From: Actinernus sp. WN-2022
Taxonomy: Eukaryota; Cnidaria; Anthozoa; Actiniaria; Actinernidae
DNA: 64,000 bases
Direction: 5' to 3'
Assembly: GCA_030867875.1 (NCBI GenBank)
Contig: JAOWCC010000577.1
Coordinates: forward strand, 152,450,344-152,514,343
Part shown: in pieces, positions 31,243-42,074 of the stretch
Position numbering within the stretch: position 1 is the first letter of the stretch
Layout: each line of letters opens with the position of its first letter
Program-made: the position numbers and the translations under genes
The notes under the pieces: generated by a model
What the model was told of the DNA's origin: nothing
Seen by the model: the letters and a program-made list of their open reading frames with translations, nothing else
Databases searched by the model: none

Positions 31243-32784
31243 TCAAGTGTGATCCAGGTCAGCAATTTTTTGCTCAACAAGTCCCAAAACATCTTGGTAA
31301 ATATCAACGCCCATCTGGTCTGAAGTTCGCATGGGATCAATACTCTCATAAACCTCTCTTGCTATGTCGTCCCCCTTGTTTATTGAAACTGGATCCACAA
31401 CAACATTATTGTTGCTGTCCTCAAAAGGTGAAGGACCATCAGGATCCTCCCCATAAAATTCAATGTTGTCGGGATCTTCATCCAAATGACGTTGTGCTAA
31501 GGGGTTATCCTGATGCATCATGCCATTAAGCCACATCTGATAAGGAGACCAGTTGCTTGCAGTCCGTATCTTGTGATGGTTGAATGCTTCAGTAAATTCA
31601 TGAAGGGCATTATTGATTCTAGGCATGAATACCAAGTGAAGGAAAAACACGTGATTGGGGTTGTCTAGGTTAAGGAGCCCAGACTGTTCCATGCCATAAA
31701 AAATGTAGTAATACATGTGTATCACACAGCGAAACACATCCCGCCAGAGGCGCTCAATCCTCTGATTTCTGGTTGAAGGACCAGCTATGAAGCTTCCTCT
31801 GTTCGGCCCACGTACCTCTACCATGGTATCACACACCAACACATTTTCTACTCCTCTGTCAACTCTTATGCGGGAAGGCCACATGTCTCCATCTCTTTCA
31901 ATTGCTTCAAGAAAGTGACCAAGCACAGTCTCAGAAAGGTTGTTTGAGCTACATTTCAGAAACATTATGCGTCGAGAAAACCCATCTATGCATCCATGGA
32001 TTACTAGCCCCCAGCGTATGAGGGAATGATGGCCATCAAGGTGCCACAGGGAGTTGGGCCAGGGGACACTGTACTTTCGTCGAGAAACAACCATACCCCA
32101 TCTTAATACAGTATTTACTGGATCTACCCTAGCAACACATTCCCGTATTCTGCTCCTTTGCACTCTTAATCCCATGGACTGTACATATCCCATGATATAT
32201 GTTTGTCCTGCCATGGATCCACTACGACTAAAAAAAAACTTCACAATGTTGTCTAACTCCTCATCTGAAATGCATGTAAACGTCTTCAAGTGTTCAAGTC
32301 CATAACTTCTAATTCTCCTATAAATTGTCCATCTTGACACCCCAAACATCACAGATATTTTCTCGCAAGTGAATCCCATCCCAAGAAGGTCCTCCAGTAC
32401 TTCAGACGAAATGTTATAGGCTGGCCTTCCTGGCTTGCCCACATGTCTCACTCCACATTTGTTCTGACAAATAACAGAAGGTCCTCTAGAGAGGGTTAGC
32501 ACATGTTCCTGTAGGCTGGAGAGGATATCACTGAACACACTGGCTAATGAATCCAAAACCTGCTTGTCCTCTTCGCTTACATCATCTTGCTGTGACAAGG
32601 ATCGTAAAATACTTATTATTTTGTCAATTACACAAATAACCATACGAATATTTTCATCAGAATCTGAATTATCATGTACTATTTCTTCAACTTTGTCTAT
32701 CAATGAATGGAGAAACCTCGGAAGCTCCTCTTCAATCGAAAAACTCGAAAGATCGTTCGTTACTTCAGACTGTTGGTCCGCCAT
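31243..32784 (-). CDS. Integrase-type DDE transposase
   Basis: Single exon, 513 codons, start CAAAATGGCGGACC. Residues about 120-170: a helix-turn-helix of the form GKPGRPAYNISSEVLEDLLG with FGVSRWTIYRRIRSYGL, a DNA-binding head. Residues about 240-380: a retroviral-integrase-like (rve) catalytic core with WHLDGHH (first Asp), RIRVDRGVENV (second Asp) and RNQRIERLWRDV (Glu). The spacing between the last two acidic residues is 34, close to the D35E rule. The tail is acidic (LDEDPDN). All three catalytic residues are present, so it may be active. It likely cuts and joins the element ends at TTAA. Convergent with the HECT gene. Confidence 0.88.
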   Translation of the reverse strand: MADQQSEVTNDLSSFSIEEELPRFLHSLIDKVEEIVHDNSDSDENIRMVICVIDKIISILRSLSQQDDVSEEDKQVLDSLASVFSDILSSLQEHVLTLSRGPSVICQNKCGVRHVGKPGRPAYNISSEVLEDLLGMGFTCEKISVMFGVSRWTIYRRIRSYGLEHLKTFTCISDEELDNIVKFFFSRSGSMAGQTYIMGYVQSMGLRVQRSRIRECVARVDPVNTVLRWGMVVSRRKYSVPWPNSLWHLDGHHSLIRWGLVIHGCIDGFSRRIMFLKCSSNNLSETVLGHFLEAIERDGDMWPSRIRVDRGVENVLVCDTMVEVRGPNRGSFIAGPSTRNQRIERLWRDVFRCVIHMYYYIFYGMEQSGLLNLDNPNHVFFLHLVFMPRINNALHEFTEAFNHHKIRTASNWSPYQMWLNGMMHQDNPLAQRHLDEDPDNIEFYGEDPDGPSPFEDSNNNVVVDPVSINKGDDIAREVYESIDPMRTSDQMGVDIYQDVLGLVEQKIADLDHT

Positions 32785-32924
32785 TTTGTAATTAGCATTA
32801 CTGCAAACAACCAGGTCAGCGGTTCTAAAGGGCTCGGGTGGAGTAGTGAATTGTGCCCCTGTAGAGACTTCATTGAATAAAAAAATATTTTAATAAAATA
32901 AAGTGGACATGAATGAAAAAAAAA

Positions 32925-33235
32925 ATTGCACATTGAATGACATGTATTGCACATTGAATGGTATTTATTGCACATTGAATGGTATTTATTGCACATTGAA
33001 TGGTATTTATTGAACATTGAATGACATGTATTGAACATTGAATGACATGTATTGCACATTGAATGACATTTATTGAACATTGAATAATATTTATTGAACA
33101 TTGAATGACATGTATTGCACATTGAATGACATGTATTGAACATTGAATGACATTTATTGAACATTGAATAATATGTATTGAACATTGAATGCCACTTATT
33201 GAATATTGCTACAATTGGCTTGCCATAAGCTAGCT
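32925..33235 (-). repeat. Subterminal inverted repeat with 21-bp minisatellite, right
   Basis: About thirteen 21-bp units (ATTGAATGACATGTATTGAAC and variants) end in a unique part AATATTGCTACAATTGGCTT, the inverse of the left block at 27245-27506. Copy number differs between ends (about 10 versus 13). Confidence 0.85.
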
Positions 33236-34202
33236 TGATTGTCTGCAATCGGAGCTTCGGACTGTGTGGAGCACATGCCAGGAACCCATTTCGCGGCAAA
33301 CCGAAGAGCCAATAGAAATCAAGCTAAAATTAGACCGACATTCGACAACTTTCTCTTGAAGTTGAATCTCGTGGCGTTCACAACAGTTTGTTTTCCGACA
33401 TCCAAAATACTTTTTTAAGGATGAAAACTGACCTGTATTTTAATTGTTGCACTGAGATTCAATCACAACTTTACCAGGAACCCGAAAGCATTATCTGGAG
33501 AGAAAAGTGTGCATGTTTGTGGAAGATTTGAGTTGAAAACCTGCCGGTCGAAAATTACTTGACTTCTTGAGTGGCCGTACTTTTCTTCGTGTTTTTAGAG
33601 GCTATGTTCTCGCTGGAAGCAGCCATTTCAGCTTCTCTATCTTTGACAACTATAGATACTATTTACTAGATGTTCTTTCAATCTATCAACAGCAGCAAGA
33701 GCTCGACCACGATACATGTTTGCTTTCCCATTCCTCGGCTTTCACTCATCACTGTTGGGGGCGCCGTACGCTTGCCGTTACTTTTTATACAAATTATTAG
33801 TTATTTCCCTTTCTCTAGGTTCAAGTACAGTTAGGCGTCTTTCGAGTCCTGAACGATTCCTTCAAAATTATCGGATTGAGTTTCTTGTCAAGTAATATTT
33901 TCTTTCACACGATAAACCAAGCTTTTTCATTTTCCAGCGACAAAAGCACCCGCTACGGCTTGCTCCGACTTTTGAACACTACTTCATTCATTCAAGAAAA
34001 CCTTTCAGGTAAACCACGAACAAAACTTACAAACATGTGTACTTATTAAAACTATCGAGTGGTCGGTGGGCACGCATAAAACTAACCTAACAAAACAGCC
34101 GACTCATATCGCCCGAGTAGGCTGTTTTCTCAGCCGACTAGCATAAACCGGAAGTCAAAATCGCATCGGCTACTGCGAGCAACGGAATATGTCAATGGGC
34201 CC
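33236..34202. other. Right terminal region of the 7.5-kb transposon
   Basis: About 970 bp from the minisatellite to the inverted end, with no supported gene. The 77-codon open frame at 33567-33800 has no recognised domain. Confidence 0.45.
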
Positions 34203-34420
34203 TTAAGCAAGGTTTGATATACATATTTAGGCAAGCCAAAAAGCGAAGCTCCCAATTATCTGAACTGAGGTAATGACCCGGAAAAAAAACGATAAATTAT
34301 ATATGAAGAAAACAAAAATTAAAATCACAAAAAATAACTGGTAGAATCAAGGGAAATCAGTACAAAAGGTTTAGGAAAAAAATAAGATAACGGAAAATGA
34401 AAACAAAATCACTATTTACG

Positions 34421-34520
34421 GGCCAAGACCCTTCTCTTATTTCTTACTGCGCATGCCTTTCGATTTCGTGGAGCATGCGCAGTAAGAAATAAGAGAAGGG
34501 TCTGGGGTCGAGAATGGCCA
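34421..34520. repeat. Short foldback element with GCGCATGC core
   Basis: GGCCAAGACCCTTCTCTTAT mirrored by ATAAGAGAAGGGTCTGGGG, with TTACTGCGCATGC mirrored by GCATGCGCAGTAA. A related half-copy lies near 19005-19050. Confidence 0.7.
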
Positions 34521-35038
34521 AGGTTTCAACAGAATACGCATGCGCAGCACTTTTTCAGGCATTTTACTGTCATCCTATATGTATGGTGCTCCGCCATAAC
34601 ATATCAAACACACGAGAGTATGGGGTTATAACGTAGTTTTTATTAAACCGCTGTTAAGCATGTTTAAGCCATGATTTAAATTGTCTACAAATGTTTGGAA
34701 AATAATAAATGTGAATAGAGAAACAAAGCTTTCTTATAAAAGTCACTTTTGACAATTCGAATCAAGTCATATTTGATGAGTTCTGAGAGTAATGAGCTTT
34801 TTTAAGTTCAATTTTTCCTATAACAACAGAACCTGTTCATTAGTTTTTGTTATGTCTATCAGTCCAGTGTTATGCTTGTTTCCAGATGTAACGTACTTTA
34901 TAATTTCGATTAAAAAAAATGCTGATCCTTCTATAATTTAGCTGCCATTCAATATGGAATGAGCCTATGTCAGCCTAGCTACAAGGGCACTCGGCTATAA
35001 ATGGTATTTTAAGTTCTGTTATGTACAATTATTTTCAG

Positions 35039-35185
35039 ACAAGTACACATTTGACAAGGACCGAGAAAGATGGATAGATAAAACACACGAAACACTCACA
35101 TATTTTAACTGGAACAGAAGAGCTGGATGCACACCAAGCACCGGAACTGGTCCCTGTGCCGACAACACGATGAGAAATCCTCTTG
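35039..35185 (+). CDS. MAM domain, exon a
   Basis: Acceptor ttattttcag, donor CTTG|gtaatc, phase 1 to phase 1. The translation (YTFDKDRERWIDKTHETLTY, FNWNRRAGCTPSTGTGP) matches the opening of MAM domains (C/Y-x-F-E-x-x-x-x-x-W, then F-x-W-x-R, then P-x-x-G-T-G-P). MAM is an adhesion fold of meprins, receptor phosphatases and many cnidarian mosaics. It is the first exon after the 9.2-kb intron carrying the HECT/integrase transposon. Confidence 0.85.
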
Positions 35186-35798
35186 GTAATCACATTACAG
35201 CGATTTTCCATTGAGTGTTGAAAGAAATTCGGTGATTCCTTTGATTTTGCGTTTGCTCAGTAGCTTTACTATTGGTTGTGAATTTAATTGTTTTCATAAT
35301 TATCAGCTAATCAAGTTCTAAACTAAGATCAAACAATGTTTTGGTCCGAAATCTAATCACTTTTCGTTTTCGCGTTATCCATGATTGCGTTTAATTACTT
35401 TTCTTCGCGTTGGTTCAAGTATTAAAAAGAAATCACGAATTACTTTTTTTTCATCATTGGCTCAGCTAATTGTGTTTTACCCGTGATAGGGGAAATCGGC
35501 TAACTGTATTGCTACCCAATTCAGATCATGCATGTGATGTTAACAGATACTAGTCAAGGGAATTATTCCTTTTTCATTCAATCTAATCATAATGCAGTCA
35601 TGCCTATCTGAATAAAATTATTTAGTTTCAAAGATACAATTATTCAGAGTAATCCAGGGTAATTTCAGACGCCGCAATGACTGATTTAACTGAAACGTGT
35701 GTAAATAAAATTACTGTTGGTAGCAATAAACTTGACTGGTGGTGGTGTTTCCGTAGATTACGAAAATTGAAAATCTTACAAAAGTTATGTCTCAACAG

Positions 35799-36049
35799 GA
35801 TATTATCTCTACGTCGAGGCTTCTTTTCCACTGTATCGAGGAAACCTGACAGTTATTTTAAGCGAATACCTTCGAGTTCCCTACCGGTGCCTTCGATTCT
35901 GGTATAACATGAAAGGGAAGGATATGGGAACACTTACCGTCTCAGTAGAAAACTCATACCAGAATTGGATAGTAGAGGGAAACCACGGTGATCACTGGTA
36001 CGAGGCAGTTGTGCCACTTTACAGGAAGAGGTTTGGATATGGTTTTCGG
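35799..36049 (+). CDS. MAM domain, exon b
   Basis: Acceptor ctcaacag, donor CGG|gtaaga, phase 1 in and phase 0 out. It encodes GYYLYVEASFPLYRGN (the G-x-Y-x-x-x-E strand), then VPYRCLRFWYNMKGKDMGTL (C-L-x-F-W-Y-x-M-x-G) and HWYEAVVPL. These are core MAM motifs. The start could not be further upstream because the phase and the YYLYVEA strand fit here. Confidence 0.87.
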
Positions 36050-36119
36050 GTAAGAATATCTATAATGAAAACTTTAAGCGTCTTTCCACAAAGACCTATT
36101 CACTCTTTTCACCTGCACA

Positions 36120-36545
36120 CGGTTATTCGAAGCAAGAGTAATTTTATCCCTAGGATAGCGCTAAATCTGTAATTGTAATCTGTTCAGTTTACCCTCGGGT
36201 TAGTGATTTAACCCCAGGGTAGTGCTTACCCTTGTTCGAACAGCCGGGCCCAGTTGGCCACCTTGAATTCAAAGCGAGGCAATCCTTTGTTTTTGCTAGT
36301 CTAAACTCGTTTTGATATTCCCTCAGTGCGAGGCTAATCTAACAAAAACAAAGGATTGCCTCGCTTTGAATCCAAGATGGCCATCAGGACCCGGTTGTTC
36401 AAAGAAAGAGTAACTTTATCCCTAGGATAGCGCTATCCCGGGGTGAAGTCTTTATCCTTCGGATAGTTAACCCAATGGCGTAAAACTCAGTTGCTGAAAC
36501 GCGGGTTGGGCGGAGGTTAACTATCCCGAGGTTAAATAGAGAAAT
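36120..36545. repeat. Tandem pair of GATAGCGCTA repeats with a nested palindrome
   Basis: Two units (about 36120-36255 and 36388-36545) contain TTTATCCCTAGGATAGCGCT. Between them a palindrome (36258-36385) has ends ATTCAAAGCGAGGCAATCC and GGATTGCCTCGCTTTGAAT. Related units lie at 43108-43257 and 47739-47875. Confidence 0.6.
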
Positions 36546-37202
36546 TCCAGAAATCAGCAGACAGCTGAGGAGATTGATCGGCGCGCGGCCGCCCCCAGTT
36601 TCCCGCGAAAACTGAAATGAAACAGCAGGCACATGCCGTGATTTTAAAATTTCTGCTTAAAAGTATCCATTTGTGAACTGTTTTGTCAAAAAAATAAGAA
36701 AACTACTTAAAAGATAAGCCTAAGACTTTAACAGGCTGAAGTTTTCTTAATTTTGTAATTCACTGTGAGTTATAAAATTATTTACTAAAAAAGTTTAAAC
36801 CCTCGGTAATTTGTATTTGATACCAGAGCCTTCGTTCTTTTGGCCATCGGAGCATACCGTTTTGCCGCGTTGTTGAGCGCGCGTTACTTGGAACATGACG
36901 TCATTTCATCCGGATTTCCAAATTGAAAATCAAAATTGCGGAGTGACACATATGCAATTCGACTTTAGCGGTTTATTTTTGAAGCTGAAATTGAAAGAGA
37001 ACTAAAACAACTTTTCCGAAAAGGATGACCTAGAGGTCAAGACAATTTTTGCCGCAAATTTAAGCCAAAGGATAACACATTCAAGGAACTGTGGACTTAT
37101 AGTGGATGTCTTTTGTCTTCGGCCTTCGGTAGGTTACAAGGCACATGATTTGGCGACCCCAGGATGAAGATTATGTTAGCTTTCAGTAAAGGAATTCTTA
37201 TT
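36546..37202 (+). other. Intron segment, nothing recognised
   Basis: No gene or clear repeat seen between the repeat cluster and the LINE 3' end. Confidence 0.45.
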
Positions 37203-38640
37203 TTCACCAAACTGAATGGAAATAATAATAATGAACTTTATTTACCCTCGGTAATTATATATAGCACACTGGGTGCTAGTTTGACCGAGCCTATAATTAA
37301 TGATAATATAATAAGAGAGCCACATAATTAGAGAAAAACGAGAAAAAACCTATGCTAAAACTATAAAATACAAATATCTATATATACATATATGTGTTGA
37401 AAAATAATATTAAAAGATATAAAAAAAAAACGATTAGAATCCGTGTTTTCGAATCAAATTTTAAAAAGGTTTTATGTTGGCAGCCGATCTCATTTCATCT
37501 GTGAGACTGCTCCAAATTTTAGGTCCCATATATCTCAGTGATCTGCGCCCGTAGGTAATGGTTCTTGTTTCAGGTAAAGTCAGAATGTCAATTCTTCTAA
37601 GATTATAAATATAGTTAGATACACGCAATTTAAATAAGTCCTTTATATACTGTGGCGATTGATTGTGAAGTGATTTATAAACTAGTAATGCAGTGTTTTG
37701 AATTCTGCGAATATAGAGTGATGTCTTTCCAGCCTTCTTTAGTAAAGTGTCATAATCGCTAGATCTGTCTAGGAATACACTTCTCAATACTCTTTCATTT
37801 AGCTTTTCTATTTTATCCGAGTCACGTTTCAGACAAAAAATGCCACACCGTAGAACAATAATTTAAATGGGATAAAATAAATGAGTTGTAAATTAAGTTT
37901 CTTTTTTGCATCTAAAGGAACAAGACGTTTAAGCCTGTTCAAGACTGAAATTTGACTACTGATTTTGCGACAAAGTTTCGCAATATGTTCATGAAAGGTC
38001 AATTTGTCGTCAATTGCACTGATACCCAACAGTTTTATAGACTTATCTTGTTTAAGTTGTTTGTCATAAGCTCGAAATTGGAAATCAGCTGACTGTCCAG
38101 CAGGAGCCAATCGGCCAAACTTTGAAACCTGTTTGGGTTCGCCTTAAGCGAGTTTAGAAGAAACCACTTTAATGTTAAATCAAGTTTGTCATTAAGAGTG
38201 TCTTGAATGATTATACGGGGGCATTCATTGCTGAAGTGAAGTTGGTTGTCATCAGCATAGGTGTTGAGTTCAGCTTTAGTGACGTTGAAGTGTAAATCAT
38301 TTATAAAAATGTTAAAAAGAAGAGGACCCAAAACAGACCCTTGTGGGATTCCTCTCGTGACAGCCGCCCAATCAGAGCCGGAATTTATCGAGAATTTTAA
38401 CCCGTTGTCATCGTCCAACCAGGAAGCTCCTTATTAAATGTATGCTCGTTGGGGATAGGCCATACGCATCTAGTTTGGCAAGGAGTAGATCGTGTGGTAA
38501 ACTATCGAAGGCCTTGCATAAGTCAAGTGATACAACTCCTACGCGACGTTTGGCGTCAAGATTATATTTCCAATTTTCTATTAAATCAATTAGTGCTGTA
38601 TCACAAATTAGTGCTGTATCACAAATACCTAGTTATTGGG
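37203..38640 (-). pseudogene. LINE reverse transcriptase, 5'-truncated copy
   Basis: The minus strand carries the RT palm: DLCKAFDSLPHDLLLAKLDA, then RGIPQGSVLGPLLFNIFIND and TYADDNQLHF with the catalytic YADD, then LGISAIDDKLTFHEHIAKLC and a C-terminal tail near 37461-37787. It is broken into at least three frames. The element end near 37203 is AT-rich. It is a different LINE family from the copy at 10530-17690. The truncation at about 38640 fits target-primed integration. Confidence 0.82.
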
Positions 38641-39296
38641 CCGACCTTCCTTCCAGCGAAATAAGGTTTTGAGTCCAACGCGGCTCGTGATACTATTTTT
38701 TCAATTTCTACAGCTCCAGTTGTGTTTTCGTCAGAGTACAGAACCAGTGAAACCAGTGAAAGCTGCCTCGCCTCGTGTTTTCTTTCTAGAGAAATCTTCT
38801 ACGCTTGGTCCAGGAATTGTGCTAGCTTGAATGATTGCTGCTTACAAGGCAACTGGTATTTCAACAGAGCATTAGAAGTGTGCTCGGTTCTTTCCCTTAC
38901 TATTTTTTCTTTGATCGAATTTTGAAAAAAGCCTCGTCGCGCAAGTAATCAGCAAACAGTGAGAGGTTTTTTGAGGTAAACATGCTTTGGCACATAATCT
39001 GTCAGGCAAAATCTTAATAAGCACAAACTAACTACACATAGACCATATAGATTTTTGAGTCTATAAGCCAATCAGAGCGCTCGTACTATCTGGGTTATAT
39101 TATAAAAGGACAATAAATATATGGACTACAAGCACGGACTGTGAGCTACTTGTTTGACATAACGCGGTTGTTTCTTTAAATTTTTGAGGCCACCATGAAA
39201 TGTTTTCGAAGTGCTTTAATCAAAAATAATCAAGTTATCCACGATTGAGACTGATTGCTGACTCGTAATGGGCTCCTGGTCTTTACGTGATTACAT
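38641..39296 (+). other. Intron segment, nothing recognised
   Basis: Open frames at 38636 and 38722 are short and show no domain. A direct 15-bp repeat (TTAGTGCTGTATCAC) lies at about 38591 and 38609. Confidence 0.4.
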
Positions 39297-39651
39297 ATAT
39301 AGGTGTATTTGTTTGGAAAAATCCTAATCTGGATTTTCGAAATCCGATAAAGAATTTTCGTTTTTTTGGCAAATCCAAAAATGGATTTTGAATCCAAGAA
39401 ATCCCTTTCAAAGAAAGATTTCGTGGATTAATCCTAATCCGGATTTCTTGGATTTGTAATCTTGGCGTGTTTTGTTTGGGAAATCCAAAAACGGACCAGT
39501 AAAAAGTTCTAATGAATAGCGGTATTTAGTGGTAATGTAGGTGCAACAGTTGCTATAACAACAAATCCCTTTTGGGGTTTTCGTTTTATTTAGAACTGGC
39601 AATCCATGAAACCGGATCACTTGGATTTTCCCATACAAATACACCCATATA
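39297..39651. mobile_element. Foldback element with ATAGGTGTATTTG ends
   Basis: ATATAGGTGTATTTGTTTGG on the left is mirrored by ACAAATACACCCATATAG on the right. The interior repeats AATCC/GGATT words around GGATTTTCG. Confidence 0.75.
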
Positions 39652-39673
39652 GAAAACTATACGTAGTTCAAAT

Positions 39674-40192
39674 ACTCAAGCATGTTAAGGCCTGGCAGGA
39701 GTATATTACAGAGGAGTGGTCCTCTTCCCACATTATATTGTCACACAACACTGTACGTGACCGTAGACCACGAAATCAGTAAATCAAAAATGCGGCTCCG
39801 AGTTCAACAGAAACAGTGAGGATAGTGAGTGGATGTGGTTAAGGTTAAAGCCTTTTACCAATTTCAGCTTAGAAAAGATGACTACAATGTTTCGTTAACG
39901 AGTTATTAAGGCGAATATATGTAAAATAGGTCACATGACGTTTTGTACCCTTAATAGTTCCTTATCTTTACATGATAGTCATGTTTTCCAAGTGTGGTCT
40001 AAAACACTGCTGGAAGAGGAATATTTAAGTAGGGTTACTTTATTTCATATGTTATCGTTGCAACCGCATTTCCTTTAAACGGATTTCTCTAGTTATGACG
40101 TCATCGATCACGTGATATGATCATCATCCACTTAAGGAATTAAAAAAAAACAATCCGTTAAATGAACCAGGTCTTAACATGCTTGAGTAACT
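39674..40192. mobile_element. Foldback element with CTCAAGCATGTTAAG ends
   Basis: ACTCAAGCATGTTAAGGCCT on the left is mirrored by GGTCTTAACATGCTTGAGTA on the right. About 520 bp without ORF. Confidence 0.75.
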
Positions 40193-40318
40193 TAGGCCCG
40201 GGTCAAAAGTTGCCTAATTCATACGCCGAACCTAATTAGATCAAAGGAAGCCGCATAATTATATTTTGTTTCAATTGCGTTCGGCTCATGAAAAGTTCGG
40301 CGTTTGAACTGGGCCTTA
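40193..40318. mobile_element. Short foldback element (AGGCCCGGGTC ends)
   Basis: TAGGCCCGGGTCAAAAG on the left, mirrored by TTTGAACTGGGCCTTA on the right, with CGCCGAACCT mirrored by AGTTCGGCG. Confidence 0.7.
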
Positions 40319-40498
40319 GTAATATTAATTGTAATTAAGATTAATGCTACCATTACCTAATAAGATTAAGATTATATAGCACTAGTATTAGTTTGTTACA
40401 AAAAAAATTCTTAACATGACCACATCAACCCCACTGTATTACCACATCGTGTACAAATAAATGTCATTATCATTATTATTATCTGTAAACAATTTCAG

Positions 40499-40543
40499 GT
40501 GTTTCCTCTCATAGTTAATTCAAAAGGCTCGGTAGGTGTGAAG
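40499..40543 (+). CDS. MAM domain, exon c (micro-exon, 15 codons)
   Basis: Acceptor acaatttcag, donor AAG|gtgact, phase 0 both sides, 45 bp. It encodes VFPLIVNSKGSVGVK and fits between FGYGFR and LSFTAVV in the MAM order. Its small size means gene predictors may miss it. The phases of neighbouring exons support it. Confidence 0.7.
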
Positions 40544-40589
40544 GTGACTTTACTAATAAAACATAGGAAACACACTTCTAAATACGTTT

Positions 40590-40910
40590 ATAATATAGAT
40601 ACGATAGTACGCGTGCTCTGATTGGCTAAAAAGCCATGTTTTATATCAGACTGATATAACATGGTTTGCCGTGTTTTATTGTTTTCAACTGGCGGTTTCC
40701 TTTCATCGCGCGTGTAAATCTATATTATAAAACAGATAAAGAAGCCTTAAATCCATGTTTTATACTATCATAAACCACACTGGTCATTTGAGAACACTCG
40801 AGAAATGTTGAAAGCACGCGCCTTCGGCTTGTGCTCTAACATTTCTCTCATGTTCTCAAATGCCCATCGTGTTTTATGATAGTATAAAACATGCTAAGGC
40901 TTCTTATTTG
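40590..40910. repeat. Repeat family C, copy 2
   Basis: Same sequence as 4401-4728, including TATAATATAGATACGATA and the closing hairpin. It nearly fills the intron between MAM exons c and d. Confidence 0.75.
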
Positions 40911-40954
40911 TTAAATATAACATGTATAAATTTTTATTTTTTTATTTTTTTCAG

Positions 40955-41045
40955 TTGTCTTTTACAGCTGTTGTGAAGAATAGCTTTCGGAGTGATATAG
41001 CAATCGATGACGTCACGCTCAGTATATTGCCATGTAGTGGTAGAA
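40955..41045 (+). CDS. MAM domain, exon d (C-terminal)
   Basis: Acceptor ttttttcag, donor AGAA|gtaagt, phase 0 in and phase 1 out. It encodes LSFTAVVKNSFRSDIAIDDV followed by TLSILPCSG. DIAIDD-V is the diagnostic end of MAM domains, with the closing Cys. Confidence 0.87.
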
Positions 41046-41249
41046 GTAAGTGCATGATGATGCTGCTGTTGTTTGTTTTGTTTTGTTTTTAGGGGTGGGG
41101 TGGGTTGGGGAGGGTTGTTCTACTGTTATATTATTATTATTATTTCGACAAATCAGGACATGGCTGATACTACAGTGCAAATCACAACGCAATAACGTGT
41201 ACTGGAAAACTATTTCCTATAAGAGAAATCGTGTAGGTCTGCGTCGGCG

Positions 41250-41345
41250 GGAAGTTTATTCGTATATCGTTCTGATGAGGGGTTAACGCGCGAAACGTCA
41301 GCTGCTACTCGCTTCCCACGGCGGTTAGCATACCTTAATCAACAT
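41250..41345 (+). repeat. Conserved repeat with GCGAAACGTCAGC motif, copy 1
   Basis: CTGATGAGGGGTTAACGCGC, then GAAACGTCAGCTGCTACTCG and GGCGGTTAGCATACCTTAAT. A relative at 59525-59600 keeps the same order. Function unknown. Confidence 0.6.
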
Positions 41346-41425
41346 TTAGCAGCAGATTATAACAATCAAGAACATGTCTACTTTTATTAGAAACAATAAC
41401 AGCCAAAACAAACCATTTTTTCCAG

Positions 41426-41716
41426 GGCCTCTGGAATACAGAAGAATTGGGTGTTTCGCATATAAAGGAATCCCAGCAGTCCTAGACTGGACAGATCCTT
41501 ACCTATTTGAGAGTTATGAAATCCGTGTTGATCCTATTCAAAAGTGTGCGCAAGTTTCCTACAACAGAGGCTACAGAGTATTTGGTGTTAGAAATGGCGG
41601 CGAATGCAGATCTTCCGCGAATGCACACTACTTATACAATAGATATGGATCTTCTGCAGGGTGTAAGCCAGATGGGGAAGGTGGAACCTATGCAAGCGAC
41701 ATTTATGTCATCGATG
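41426..41716 (+). CDS. WSC-like Cys-rich domain
   Basis: Acceptor tttttccag, donor GATG|gtaaga, phase 1 to phase 1, 97 codons. It shows YRRIGCFAYKG near the start, KCAQVSYNRGYRVFGVRNGG in the middle and SSAGCKPDGEGGTYASDIYV at the end. The pattern GCF, then C-A-x(5-9)-G-Y-x-x-F-G-x-x-x-G-x-x-C, resembles WSC-type carbohydrate-binding modules found often in coral mosaics. The family name is tentative. Confidence 0.75.
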
Positions 41717-41814
41717 GTAAGATGCAGCTTTTATCTTTGGAGTTGTACTCCCTTAAAAACCTCATTTCCCATCAATAAAGTATTTATTTCCAATTAATAT
41801 GCGTATCAAAACGG

Positions 41815-42012
41815 CAATAGTAGGACATTTTCATTATGGCGTCATTTTACTACAACTACCAGAATCTTTTCAAATTCTCTTTCTCATTCAGATTTGTAAA
41901 CTCCTTTGAGAATTCCAAGACAATGGTCTAACTTAGAGGAACAAAAGGATTCGCGCAAAGAGCTCTGGTAGTATGTGACGTCATCATGCAAATTTCCTAT
42001 TACACTGAAAAC
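41815..42012. mobile_element. Foldback element family D, copy 1
   Basis: ACTACAACTACCAGAATC on the left and AGCTCTGGTAGTATGTGACG on the right, with TTGAGAATTCCAAGACAATG inside. An inverted copy lies at 48650-48870. Confidence 0.65.
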
Positions 42013-42074
42013 TTTTCTCCACAGTAATATATTTAATCGTTAGTTAAACGTATTTTTTGCGGCGCTTTTGAAGA

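Larger units (their letters stand above)
26678..34202. mobile_element. 7.5-kb DNA transposon with HECT and DDE-integrase genes
   Basis: TTAA at 26674-26677 and 34203-34206 flanks inverted ends GGGCCCATTGACATATT, giving a TTAA target duplication. Inside are inverted subterminal minisatellite blocks (27245-27506 and 32925-33235), an intact HECT-domain gene on plus and an intact integrase-type DDE gene on minus, arranged convergently. Both genes start in the same context, CAAAATGGCGG. It is a complete-looking autonomous element inserted in the intron before the MAM domain. TTAA duplications are known for piggyBac and Kolobok, whose transposases differ from the rve/integrase type here, so the superfamily is uncertain (Ginger- or IS3EU-like is a guess). 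Confidence 0.85.

Noticed and set aside
31062..31529. 155-codon plus-strand frame
   Set aside because: Runs antisense to the 3' part of the integrase gene and has no domain; a shadow.
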